From NCBI GenBank assembly GCA_947846985.1, contig CANTUZ010000025.1:18784100-18848099 (forward strand): a stretch of 64,000 nt of DNA, written 5' to 3'. Shown here one piece after another: positions 22,197 to 32,800 of this stretch. The DNA is from Fratercula arctica (Eukaryota > Chordata > Aves > Charadriiformes > Alcidae). Under the pieces are notes generated by a model that was not told where the DNA came from, ran no database searches, and worked only from the letters and a program-made list of their open reading frames with translations. How positions within the stretch are numbered: the first letter of the stretch is position 1; each line of letters starts with the position of its first letter. The position numbers and the translations under genes were made by a program.

Positions 22197-25100
22197 TCAT
22201 TGGCTATTCTCCCCCAAAATCAAGTCCCCATGAGGTACACATCGGACTTCCCCATCCTGCCGCATTACCCACCAAGTGCACCCAGGTCCTTGGGCAAAAG
22301 CAATCCCACGGATGGGTTTGCCTCTGCCTGAGGCAGGACTAACCCAGACTGTCTTCCCCAACATATTCTTCATGGGCACTACGGGGACCTTATCCCCTTC
22401 TACAGTACGTGGAAGTTTTGACTGGGCAGGGCCAGCCCGATTGGTAGATCCCCTGGTATTAACTAGCCAGGTAGCCTTTGCTAAATGTGCATCCCAATGC
22501 TTTAAGGTCCCACCACCCATTGCTCTCAGGGTAGTTTTTAACAGTCCATTGTACCGTTCTATCTTCCCAGAGGCTGGTGCATGATAGGGGATGTGATATA
22601 CCCACTCAATACCATGCTCTTTGGCCCAGGTGTCTATGAGGCTGTTTCGGAAATGAGTCCCGTTGTCCGACTCAATTCTCTCTGGGGTACCATGTCGCCA
22701 CAGGACTTGCTTTTCAAGGCCCAGGATAGTATTCCGGGCAGTGGCATGGGGCACAGGGTATGTTTCCAGCCATCCAGTGGTTGCTTCCACCATTGTGAGC
22801 ACATAGCGCTTGCCTTGACGGGTTCGTGGCAGTGTGATATAATCAATCTGCCAGGCCTCCCCATATTTATATTTCAACCATCGTCCTCCATACCAAAGAG
22901 GCTTCAAACGCTTGGCTTGCTTGATTGCAGCGCATGTCTCACATTCATGGATGACCTGTGCAATAGTGTCCATGGTCAAGTCCACCCCTCGGTCACGAGC
23001 CCATCTATATGTCGCATCTCTTCCTTGGTGGCCTGAGGTCTCATGGGCCCACCGAGCTATGAATAGTTCACCCTTATGTTGCCAATCCAGATCCACTTGA
23101 GCCACTTCAATCCTAGCAGCCCGATCCACCTGCTGGTTGTTCTGATGTTCCTCCGTGGCCCGATTCTTCGGTACGTGGGCACCTACGTGGCGTACTTTCA
23201 CAACCAGATTCTCTATCTGGGCAGCAATATCTTGCCATAGTTCAGCAGCCCAGATGGGTTTGCCTCTGCGCTGCCAGCTGCCCTGCTTCCACTGCTGTAA
23301 CCATCCCCACAGAGCATTTGCCACCATCCATGAGTCGGTGTAGAGATAAAGTACTGGCCATCTTTCTCGCTCGGCGATGTCCAAAGCCAGTTGAATGGCT
23401 TTCACCTCTGCAAACTGGCTCGATTCACCTTGCCCTTCACTGGCTTCTGCAACTTGTCGTGTAGGACTCCACACAGCAGCCTTCCACTTTCGATGCTTTC
23501 CCACAATCCGGCAGGACCCATCGGTGAACAGGGCATATTGCTTCTCATTTTCTGGCAGTTTATTATATGGTGGGGCCTCTTCCGCACGCGTCACCTCCTC
23601 CTCTGGTGACATTCCAAAATCCTTGCCTTCTGGCCAGTCCATGATCACTTGCAGAATTCCTGGGCGACTGGGGTTTCCCATTCGAGTTCGCTGTGTGATC
23701 AGTGCAATCCACTTACTCCATGTAGCATCAGTTGCATGATGTGTGGTGGGGACCCTTTCTTTGAACATCCAACCCAGCACCGGCAGTCGAGGTGCTAAGA
23801 GGAGCTGCGCTTCTGTACCAACCACCTCCGAAGCAGCTCGAACCCCTTCATATGCTGCCAAGATCTCCTTTTCTGTTGGAGTGTAGCGCGCTTCGGATCC
23901 TCTGTATCCCCGACTCCAAAACCCTAGGGGTCGACCTCGGGTCTCCCCTGGTGCCTTCTGCCAGAGGCTCCAGGTAGGGCCATTCTCCCCGGCTGCGGTG
24001 TAGAGCACATTTTTCACATCTTGTCCTGCCCGGACTGGCCCCAGGGCCACTGCATGGACTCTTTCCTGTTTGATTTGTTCAAAAGCTTGTCGTTGCTCAG
24101 GACCCCATTTAAAATCATTCTTCTTCCGGGTTACTTGATACAGAGGGCTTACAATCAGACTGTAATCTGGGATATGCATCCTCCAAAAACCCACAATGCC
24201 TAAGAAAGCTTGTGTTTCCTTTTTGCTAGTTGGTGGAGACATAGCTGCTCTTTTGTTGATCACATCCATTGGGATTTGGCGGCGTCCATCTTGCCATTTT
24301 ATTCCTAAGAACTGGATCTCCTGTGCAGGTCCCTTGACCTTACTTCGTTTTATGGCAAAACCAGCTTTCAGAAGGATTCGGACTATTTTATCCCCTTTCT
24401 CAAAAACTTCTTCGGCTGTGTTTCCCCATACAATGATGTCATCAATGTACTGCAGATGTTCTGGAGCTTCACCCTGTTCCAGTGCAGTCTGGATCAGTCC
24501 ATGGCAAATGGTGGGGCTGTGTTTCCACCCCTGGGGCAGTCGATTCCAGGTGTACTGGATGCCCCTCCAAGTGAAAGCAAACTGTGGCCTGCACTCTGCT
24601 GCCAAAGGGACTGAGAAAAATGCATTCGCTATATCAATCGTGGCATACCACTTGGCTGCCTTGGACTCCAGTTCCTACTGGAGTTCTAGCATATCCGGCA
24701 CAGCAGCGCTCAGTGGTGGCGTGACTTCATTCAGGCCACGATAGTCTACAGTTAGCCTCCACTCTCCATTGGATTTTCGCACCGGCCATATAGGACTGTT
24801 AAAAGGCGAGCGAGTCTTGCTGATCACTCCTTGAACCTCTAGTTGACGAATCAGCTTATGGATGGGAATCAGAGAGTCTCGGTTAGTGCGATATTGCCGC
24901 CGATGCACCGTTGTGGTAGCAATCGGCACCTGCTGTTCTTCGACCCTCAACAACCCCACAACAGAAGAATCCTCCGAGAGACCAGGCAAGGTGGACAACT
25001 GTTTAACTTCTTCCGCCTCCAAGGCAGCTATGCCAAAGTCCCACCGATACCCCTTTGGGTCCTTAAAATACCCTCTCCTGAGGTAATCTATACCAAGGAT

Positions 25101-25383
25101 GCATGGGAGCATCTGGGCCAGTCACAATGGGATGCTTTTGCCACTCATTCCCAGTTAGGCTCACTTCAGCCTCCAGTACAGTCAACTCTTGGGATCCCCC
25201 TGTGACCCCAGAAATACAAATGGGTTCTGCCCCTCTATAGCTTGATGGTATCAGAGTGCACTGTGCTCCTGTGTCCGCTAGAGCCTTATACTCCTGTGGG
25301 TCTGATGTGCCAGGCCATCGAATCCACACTGTCCAATAAACCCAGTTGTCCCTTTCCTCCACCTGGCTGGAGGCAGGGCCCCT
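22197..25383 (-). pseudogene. pro-pol of provirus 2 (protease, RT, RNase H, integrase), two lesions
   Basis: It begins in the same frame as gag, after one UAG. Protease has ALADTGAQCTLIP near residue 35. An extra G at 25105-25107 shifts the frame (the matching stretch in provirus 3 has two Gs, here three), and a TAG at 24674-24672 replaces a tyrosine codon just before RT motif A. From 24671 to the TGA at 22199-22197 about 824 codons are open. RT has TIDIANAFF, LPQGWKHSP and YIDDIIVWG; RNase H has LFTDGS and YTDSWMV; integrase has the HETSGH ... CETC zinc module, then WQIDY, ESDNGTHF and IERYNG, a D,D(35)E triad, and an SH3-like C-terminus. No dUTPase domain, known from some ERVL elements, was recognised. 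Two changes separate this frame from its open state, so it is recently inactivated. Confidence 0.92.
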
Positions 25384-25386
25384 CTA
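25384..25386 (-). promoter_or_regulatory. In-frame UAG between gag and pro-pol (readthrough candidate)
   Basis: Gag ends CAG TAT TAG and the protease frame continues in the same register with AGG GGC CCT GCC TCC. The UAG lies at the same place in provirus 3 (47991-47989), followed by GGT TGC CCT GCC TCC. Same-frame UAG separation is the arrangement used by gammaretroviruses, where suppression yields Gag-Pol. Confidence 0.75.
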
Positions 25387-27408
25387 ATACTGGTCATGGT
25401 ATCCGGTACTCACTTCTTGCAGAAATGACTTGGAAGTTCCTTCAAGAGGATCAGAAGCAAGATCAGGCCTTATGGTCTGTCTGGGGAACTGCCCACTGGA
25501 AACTGGGGCGGCACTTTTCCTGGAGGGATCTCCTTTTGTGGTTGTCCTTCCTTGCAACTCCTGTACCCGTGCCCGCAGGATCCAAGTAGGTTGTCCATCC
25601 CACTTCCTCATGTCCTCTCCATGGTCTCGCAGGTAGAACCACAGGGTGCCTCGTGGTGTGTACCCTTTGTACTCTCTCTCTTGAGTGGGGAAATGTCTGC
25701 TTCTAATAGCTGAGATGCTGGCCCGTACAGGTGGGGAGTAGGACATATTCTCTTCAAGTTGCTGAACCTTCCGGGACAGTTTCTCCACAGCTGAGACAAG
25801 GGGGGAAGAGAGGCTTTCTTCATATCGCTGGAGCCGGCCAGCCACCTCATCCACCGTTGGTCCTTCTTCACCTTTCCATTCCATTACTGCCAATGAGTTG
25901 GCATATGACGATGGTGCGCTCCGTACAAACTTCCGCCACATGGGCCTTGTGCAGTGCACCTCATCAGGGTCTGTGGGCAAGTCTGTGTTGTCCAAGTCAT
26001 AATAAATCATCTCCCGCACGGCTAATTCTCTCAGGTACTGGATACCTCTTTCCATGGTGGTCCACTTGCTTGGTTGGCATACAACATCTTCACTGAAGGG
26101 GTACCTCTCCCTCACGCCTGACAGGAGTCGCTTCCAGAGGCTGAGGGCTTGGGTCTTTTTTCCAATTGCCTTGTCAATGCCGCCTTCCCTAGACAGGGAT
26201 CCCAACTGCCTGGCTTCCCTACCCTCTAATTCCAGGCTACTGGCCCCGTTATCCCAACACTGAAGCAGCCAGGTGACAATGTGCTCGCCTGAAAGTCGGC
26301 TAAAATCTTTTCGCATATCCCGCAGCTCACTCAGGGATAGGGATCGGGTAATTATCTCTGGTTCTGCCTCTTCCTCCTGTCCTTGTGATGGCCCTGGTTC
26401 ATCGTCATCTCTTACTATGCGAACCGATTTCTTTGTGTACTTCTTCTTTTGTATGGGGGCAACGGATACTGGCACGGGTTGGTTCCCTGGTTCAGCAGCA
26501 GTGTCTGTCACCGGGGTTGGAGTAGCTGCAGTGTCTGTCACCGGGGTTGCAGTAGCTGCAGTGCCTGTCGCAGGGGTCGCAGTAGCCGCAGTGCCCGTCG
26601 CAGGGGTCGCAGTAGCCGCAGTGCCCGTCGCAGCAGCACCTGCCACAGGGGCCACAGCAACCGCAACGCCTGCCGCAGGGGCCGCAGCGCCTGCTGGTCT
26701 GGTCTCTGTCTCTTTCTTCTGAGGGTGCTGCATAGCACTGAGCAGTGCCTGGTAGACACTAGCCAGGGCCCAGCACAGTGCAGTGAGTTGTGCCTCTCTA
26801 GAATAGCCACAGCATTTTCCCTTCAGATATTCTACTATTCTATCAGGGTCCTGTAATTGTTCAGGGGTGAAGTCCCAGACCATTGGAGGTGAGAAGTTCT
26901 CTAAGTACCTGCCCATGTTCTCCCACCTGCCATGCCACCCCTGACTGTCCAGCCTTGGAGCAGATCTCTGGGTGGTAGTCTTAAATAGTTGTTTAACCCT
27001 AAACGAGACCTGGAACATATTCAGCAAACATAACACTAGGAACATGCTGGTTTGAGCATCCCAAGGATATTCAAAATTCTCAAAAGCTGTCATACCTGAC
27101 TCAAAGGAGAAAAGGGAGGCAAAAGAGCTGGGGAAAGTGTCCCCCCCTGTTTCCCCCATAGACTGGGTGTAATTATTAATGAATTCTGAGAGGTGGTGCC
27201 CAATGTACGGACAGGAGAGCAATACCACATAAACGCCCCAAAATAACCGTCTAACAAGTGATGTTATCATATCATAAGCCGATATTGCACAGGACAGCAA
27301 AATGATAATCCTCATCCCCCTGCCAGAAGTAACAAATATCATCACAGGGAGTGCAGAAGACACATAGGAATTTACATAACACAGCCATGAGAACAAACTA
27401 AGCAACAT
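25384..27408 (-). CDS. gag of provirus 2, open, 674 aa
   Basis: An uninterrupted frame from ATG 27408, the first ATG after the primer site (78-nt leader), to UAG 25386-25384. The N-terminus is unusual for a Gag: hydrophobic stretches at about residues 3-26, 31-46, 50-68 and 120-136 look like membrane segments. An Ala/Thr/Pro-rich repeat follows (about 240-303), encoded by a 30-bp tandem repeat, then a basic stretch (KKKYTKKSVR) and an acidic linker. The middle and C-terminal part (about 340-600) is the most conserved with provirus 3 (CWDNGA, GREARQLG, IDKAIGKK) and probably holds the capsid. No CCHC zinc finger is seen, as in spuma- and ERVL-type Gags. With no env, the membrane-like start may target particles to an internal membrane; this is inference. 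Protein may still be made if the LTR is active. Confidence 0.88.
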   Translation of the reverse strand: MLLSLFSWLCYVNSYVSSALPVMIFVTSGRGMRIIILLSCAISAYDMITSLVRRLFWGVYVVLLSCPYIGHHLSEFINNYTQSMGETGGDTFPSSFASLFSFESGMTAFENFEYPWDAQTSMFLVLCLLNMFQVSFRVKQLFKTTTQRSAPRLDSQGWHGRWENMGRYLENFSPPMVWDFTPEQLQDPDRIVEYLKGKCCGYSREAQLTALCWALASVYQALLSAMQHPQKKETETRPAGAAAPAAGVAVAVAPVAGAAATGTAATATPATGTAATATPATGTAATATPVTDTAATPTPVTDTAAEPGNQPVPVSVAPIQKKKYTKKSVRIVRDDDEPGPSQGQEEEAEPEIITRSLSLSELRDMRKDFSRLSGEHIVTWLLQCWDNGASSLELEGREARQLGSLSREGGIDKAIGKKTQALSLWKRLLSGVRERYPFSEDVVCQPSKWTTMERGIQYLRELAVREMIYYDLDNTDLPTDPDEVHCTRPMWRKFVRSAPSSYANSLAVMEWKGEEGPTVDEVAGRLQRYEESLSSPLVSAVEKLSRKVQQLEENMSYSPPVRASISAIRSRHFPTQEREYKGYTPRGTLWFYLRDHGEDMRKWDGQPTWILRARVQELQGRTTTKGDPSRKSAAPVSSGQFPRQTIRPDLASDPLEGTSKSFLQEVSTGYHDQY
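26501..26620 (-). repeat. 30-bp coding minisatellite in gag
   Basis: Four 30-bp units (26501-26530, 26531-26560, 26561-26590, 26591-26620) plus degenerate copies to about 26700. Each adds ten residues of the type ATPVTDTAAT or ATPATGTAAT, so length changes keep the frame open. The repeat leaves frames open on both strands, which creates spurious overlapping ORFs. Confidence 0.9.
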
Positions 27409-27485
27409 AGTGACTGTGACTATTTACCTAACAAATTCGTTTTTTCAAGCTCTACTTAGATTCTGTCGTTGTCTCAACCCTTCGA

Positions 27486-27503
27486 GCCCCACGTTGGGCG
27501 CCA
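27486..27503 (-). promoter_or_regulatory. Primer binding site, tRNA-Lys1,2 type
   Basis: The minus strand reads TGGCGCCCAACGTGGGGC, complementary to the 3' end of tRNA-Lys1,2 (also used by foamy viruses and MPMV). It lies 8 nt from the LTR. The homologous site in provirus 3 differs only at its two CpGs. Confidence 0.93.
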
Positions 27504-27511
27504 AAAAGGAC

Positions 27512-27857
27512 TGTCGTGGTTTGTCCTCAGATGGCAACAAAGAACCACGTGTCGCTCGCTCAGCACTTCCCGGTACGGGAAGGATCAAAAGAAAAAGGCA
27601 AAACTCTTGGGTTGAGACAAAGGCAGTTTAACAGAACAGCAAAAGGAACAAGAAAACAACAACAATAACACCGACAGAGAAATATACAGACGCGAATACG
27701 GAACCGCCGCTCCCTGCCGCTCCCCGCCGGTCCGGCCCCGGGACGCGCCAGCCCGCTCCGAACCCGACTGCTCGCCCCCTCCCTCCTTTTAATCTCAGGG
27801 TGGGCGTGGCTCACATGGCATGGAATACTTAACCCTGTCCCTGCCGGAACCAGGACA
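27512..27857 (-). repeat. 5' LTR of provirus 2 (family B)
   Basis: 346 bp with TG...CA ends. It differs from the 3' LTR by about seven substitutions and a tandem 10-bp duplication of CCGCTCCCTG near 27707-27726. Confidence 0.95.
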
Positions 27858-28085
27858 AAAGCAAAAACTTGCTCTCCTTTGAAAAGTGCTGGGCTTTCAT
27901 GACAGGTGGAACTATTAAGGAGTGTCACGCCCCACTCAGAAAAGAGGGGGAGTGAGTGACTTAGATTCACAAATCCCCAGCGGTGCTGACTAAGGTGAGA
28001 CAACTCTCAAGGTCCGTATACAAACATTTATTAAATTCCCACAGTGATCAATATATGTCTTAACTAGGTCCACGATAATTGGTTA

Positions 28086-28232
28086 GATATATAACAAATT
28101 ATGGCAAGCAGTAAGGTATGCCTTGTGTTACTTAGCAACAGATATACAAGAAATTATGGCAAGCGGTACTTAACAACAGATATACAATGAATTATGGTGA
28201 GTGGTAAGGTATGCCTTGCATTACTTAACAAC
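28086..28232 (-). repeat. Three tandem units of 55, 38 and 54 bp
   Basis: Units 28086-28140, 28141-28178 and 28179-28232 share GATATA..AATTATGG..AGYGGTA and end in ACTTARCAAC. The middle unit lacks the segment AAGGTATGCCTTG. Confidence 0.85.
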
Positions 28233-28239
28233 TTTAAAA

Positions 28240-28308
28240 GAAAAGAGAAAAGAAAAAGAAACAGAGAGATAGAGGAGAGACAGAGCGAGACAGAGAGATA
28301 AAGAGATC
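28240..28308 (+). repeat. Polypurine low-complexity stretch
   Basis: About 70 bases almost only A and G (AAAAGAAAAG, GAGAGACAGAG types), inside LTR-like block 1. Confidence 0.8.
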
Positions 28309-29009
28309 ACCAGTCCTGGTTCCAGTGTTGTGCAGCCAACAGGGGTCTTCTGTAGAAGCTTGTAGAAACCCTCCTCTCTGTAAAATCTCCCTAGGGGCAC
28401 TTATTTTCCCCTTTTATGTTCACCCTATCTGTACCACCCACACCACTGCTACGGGGCAGTTTCATCTCAGGTTTCTCCCCCCCACCAGGTGACGTGTAGC
28501 ATGATTTGGGTGGGGAGACAAGAGCTATGCTTCCCTCAGGCTGCTTCTCTCACTCTTTGTTTAGGGGAAATTACAAGTTGTCTCTTACAAGGAGACAGGG
28601 AAACGGAAGCAGGAGAGGCAACTAGTAAAGTATCTTGGAAGCCAGACACCTCTGTCTGTCCGCTCCTCCAATTATTTCACAGTGAGTAAACATACAGCAT
28701 TACACAGGAATACAGAATTAAAAGTTGAAAGGGAAAGAAAAAAATAATCATAGCCTGATTAAGGACATGATTTAAAGAAAGTTAGGAAGAAGGGGAAAAG
28801 GTATAGAAGGGCACATGTATGAAAGATGTAATGGACTAAGAAAATACATGATTAAAGAGAAGAGACACATAGGTATGATAACAGAATTATAATTAGAATG
28901 GAGAAGGTGAACAGAACATGAATACTCATTTTCCCTCCTAATACAAAAATTAGGAAACATCAGATGAAACAGACAGGAGCCGGGTTCAAAACCAAAGCAC
29001 TTACAGGAG

Positions 29010-29829
29010 TGTTGCGGATGAAAATATTTGACACAGTTATGATTTAGCAGCTATTCAAAATTTATTAATGATGTAAGGTAGATTGAGAGGTTGAATTTTA
29101 GCAGCACTTAATCAGTAACTGATTTAGGGGTTTACAAAGTGAGTAAACAATTGAACAGCAACTTAGTTACAGATTTGAAGATGGCAAGATTCACACTAAC
29201 TTACTAGAAGGTATCCCGAATCAATACATATATGTATGAGTAGAGGGACAAATACCAGATTAATACATATATATATTTATATCTAAGCAAAACATATAAG
29301 CGCACACGCACACATACAGGTCTCTGATTGGGAATTTCTTAATAGCAGGCAATGCTAGAGAGCTGAAAGGTGTCACTTTTAGGTCCTACACGTGCATGGA
29401 TGGATAGAAGAGCATCCACATCCATAAAGCTAAAGTGTATCTCACAACATACAGGTGGAGAGGTGGATGAGAGAGACTAACCTATAGTTAAAGTTTCCCT
29501 TTCTCAGATTTAGGGTAAACACGATGCATCATCGTTCCTCAACGGGTGATAGTTGAGGCTTGAGAAGGGTCTTCTCCTGCCCTGGCCTCAAGGTGTCAGC
29601 CTGAGAGGTATCTCAACTCAGGGGAGTTACTGGCCACAGCCTGCTGCAATCCAGAAGAGCTCAAAGGGTCTTTACCAGAATTGCTACTTATAGGATCCGA
29701 GACAATTGACTTTTGTCAGGTACTTTTCCACTCCGGCCTGACTCGGATGATGGTTATGCAACCCCAGAGCTTACTAGATCTTGGGGTCCTGGTATTCCCC
29801 CCACTCTGTGGCCAAGATTTATATGGTGT
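29010..29829 (-). repeat. LTR-like block 2, boundaries tentative
   Basis: Ends on the plus strand are TGTTGCGG ... GTGTCA, with GGAG on both sides (29006-29009 and 29830-29833). On the minus strand an AATAAA (plus 29060-29067) lies near the 3' end. It abuts block 1 with a shared GGAG. It may instead be part of one larger element. Confidence 0.4.
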
Positions 29830-29833
29830 CAGG

Positions 29834-32800
29834 AGTGATCGATTATAGTTATTATCTTCAAATGGTAGGAGCCATGGGGACTAGGCACACTATTGTGTTC
29901 TGGTCTGTTGCTCTCTACCTTTTCTTTCGTGTTAGACCATTATGTTACATTCTGGTCCATTGTGTTGTTCTGCAGCCCAGGTTGGGAGGGAGATCATGCC
30001 AAGTACTGAGTGGCCTGAAGGGTGGGGGGGAGGTTGAACCACCACAAGGAGTCATGGCTGACTTAAGGAACTTCTTGCCACTTGATGTTTTGGGCAGTAG
30101 AAATGAACTTGTAATGAAAAAGAATTTAAATACAAAGTTATACAAGATCCATTTCAGACTATGGAAGTCACCACCTCCTGCTTAAGAAATACTCAAGACT
30201 CACACCAAGTAGAAGAATCAAAGTATGACAGTCTGTTTTCACCTACACAGAAAAAGAGAGCAGAGGGAGAGCCACTGTGCTCTGAGAACTCCTCCAAAAT
30301 CAGGATCTGCTACTGTTGTCCTACAGGATTTCTGTAATAACCATGCTGCAAGCAGCTTTGTACTGTCAGGGCTGGGTGTCTGTATTGATGCCTGGATGCA
30401 AACCTCAGAATTCAGAAGGATTTGGTTGTCAGAGCATAAAATAGGACTTAAACAGGAAATTATGAATGTAATAATGTGATGTCTAAATATTGAACTTCAG
30501 CAGAAAGTGACAGGTAGGTCAGTAAATCCCTGTTGTGATTAGAATTCCATTCATTAAAATCATTCTCAAGTGCTCAGTATTGATACATTAGACAAAACTA
30601 ATAATGTCACAAAACCCACTACTTAGAAGAGATGGGTTTTCCTGGTAATCTCCCATCAACACAGCAACCTCCTCCTCATGAGCTTTTAACCCCCATAGCT
30701 GGCAGTAACAACTGGCTGACATTAAAATGTCAGGAGAATGAGTGGTTGTGGGCACGACTCAAAAGACAAGATAAACAAAATATTCCAAAAAAGATTAGTG
30801 AAAATTATGTATAAGTAACAGATAAGAATTAGTCAGATTTTTTCCAGTTGGTGTTTTCCAAAGAAAAGTGGCAAGTCATTTGTTTCTTTTGTTTAGAGCT
30901 GGAAAGCGGGGAAGGAATATTAGAAATGGAAGAGGCTACAAAAGGGAATTATGTTAGAGCAGGAGGCAGAATAAGACAGAACTAAACGGAAAGCCACTTC
31001 CTCATCTTTTAAGAAAATCTAGAAAACAGAAGACGGTGTTTTTATGTCTGCAAAAGTGGAATTATTTTTTTAATCTGTTGAATGAAGATTAACCATTTAA
31101 AATATCTGCTTTAAAGATAAATTCATGTTTATTAAACTTCAACAGTTTAATAAGTATTATTACATTATATAAACACTTGGACAAACATATCCTCCTAACT
31201 TTCACAGAGACTTGTCCAGAGCCTAAAAAGGTGATACTGCATTCCCATTTATAATGCAGGACTTGTTCTAATTGGTTTTCATCATAACTACCTGTTGACA
31301 AACAACCTACTCTGCCCTAATTTCATTCAATTCAGTAGTGGAGGACAAGTATTTAGCTTCATTCCCATTTATGATAACATCAATTAGTCTTCCTTCTCCT
31401 ACCTGAGCATAAAAGTACAAGGTTTTGCTTTCAGTCTGCTGCCAACAGAATTAATACTGAGATGATTTGAAATGACCCAGTTTGAAACACTTAATATAAG
31501 AAAAATAATCACCAGGGTAAATGCTTTACAGACAACAGGAAGAAACAGTACAAAATACAATAATCGAACCTGAGATACTAGAGTTTTTACGAGTGACTTA
31601 TTCCACAAAAAATTCCAACTGTCTATTTTATCTCTTTGTTTCCCTGCTTTAAGGACACATTTGTCATGATGTAAATTCATAGAAAACTCCTCAGGTAAAC
31701 AAGAGCAACTGCAAAGGTGGGAAAAAAGCTTGGGGTACTAGCCTATAATGAATCATTTATTTAACAAATTTGGACTCTATTGCTGTTTACATATTGCTTA
31801 TGACCATACAGCAAATCTGCTGATTTTTTTAAATTTTTTTAATTTGTTATTCAAACTTACTCTAAAATACATCAATCAACTGAAAGCATTCAGTAATCAA
31901 AATCTAGCAACTGCTTTGTTTGAATTCATATTTTGATGGTTAATATTGAAATAGCTTAGATCTTTAAGGATGCTTAGGTGTTAAGCAAAAGACAACACAG
32001 AGATAGGTATGTTAGAAGAGAAGTAGATGAGCTTTTTCTAGAGAAAATACCATTAGAAAATACATTTCATTCAGCCTACATCCCCGCTTGCTCTGGGGGT
32101 GTTGAATAAAATAATGAGATGTTAATACAACATGTAAATGTTCTGAAATTGTTTCCTAGAGCACTTTATGTTAAGGAGATTTTATCAATTAACCTGGATA
32201 AATATTCTTGTCATTAGGGAGGGAGCTCATAAGTTTAAAAACTTGAATAGCATGCAAAATGCAAATCTTGACTGATTTGTGCTCCAGTAAGTGATGGGTT
32301 TAAAGGTATGTGAACCCTTTAATAATAAGTGACTATGCATGAGTCCACTGGGGGCCATGCCATTATGGAAACACTGACCACTCCTTTGTCCCTCATGTTT
32401 ACATATTAGGCACAGCAGAGAGAGGAAATGTAAAAAGCATCCCTCATAAAAAAGGCATATAAGCCCACCTTGATGAATTGCTGAAGTGCTCCTATGACAA
32501 GAAAGAGAGCTAATGCAGAAATCATTGCACAGCACTTGAGAACTAATCCAATCTGCTCCTGAGAAAAAATGCATTTCGCACACTAGCTTAACTTGATCAA
32601 TTCTGAGTAAAGCTAGCATAATAAAGCAATTGCTAGGGGACTTAAAAAATTTTAAACGCAAATTTTACATTAACAGATTTAACATATTCATTCTTAAATA
32701 TGCTGAGCACCTCTGAATCATATTGCTAAGGGACCTCCAACACACTACAGAAGCAGCTCTGTATTTTTGTAATTCAGAATCCTACTAAAAATACAAAATG

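Larger units (their letters stand above)
21580..27857 (-). mobile_element. Provirus 2: nearly intact env-less ERVL-like element (tRNA-Lys1,2 primer)
   Basis: A complete 6278-bp provirus on the minus strand: 5' LTR 27512-27857, primer site, gag, UAG, protease-RT-RNase H-integrase, polypurine tract, 3' LTR 21580-21915. The flanks are AAAGC on both sides (21575-21579 and 27858-27862), an exact 5-bp duplication. Only about 280 bp lie between the pol stop and the 3' LTR, so there is no env. The two LTRs differ by about 7 substitutions over 336 bp plus one 10-bp indel by eye (about 2%). The coding region has only two visible lesions, both in pro-pol. Confidence 0.95.
27923..29005 (-). repeat. LTR-like block 1, boundaries tentative
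   Basis: Ends are TGTCACGC ... TTACA on the plus strand. It is flanked by GGAG on both sides. On the minus strand AATAAA (plus 28027-28034) lies about 105 nt before the presumed 3' end, followed by a GT-rich stretch, which is LTR-like and sets the orientation. A 4-bp duplication would suit a gammaretrovirus-type integrase. No match to the other LTR families in this window. Confidence 0.45.

Noticed and set aside
22276..24744. Many plus-strand frames of 60-180 codons across the pol region
   Set aside because: They are antisense shadows of the integrase and RT frames on the minus strand.
26273..26856. Long open frames on the plus strand opposite gag (149 and 135 codons)
   Set aside because: They come from the 30-bp repeat, whose length is a multiple of three and leaves most frames open. 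No start context, motif or conservation supports them.
28086..28232. CRISPR-like spaced repeats
   Set aside because: Units are directly tandem without distinct spacers, and the sequence is from a vertebrate genome.
32227..32661. 144-codon minus-strand frame
   Set aside because: No motif and no similarity to any element in the window; composition looks like random AT-rich DNA.
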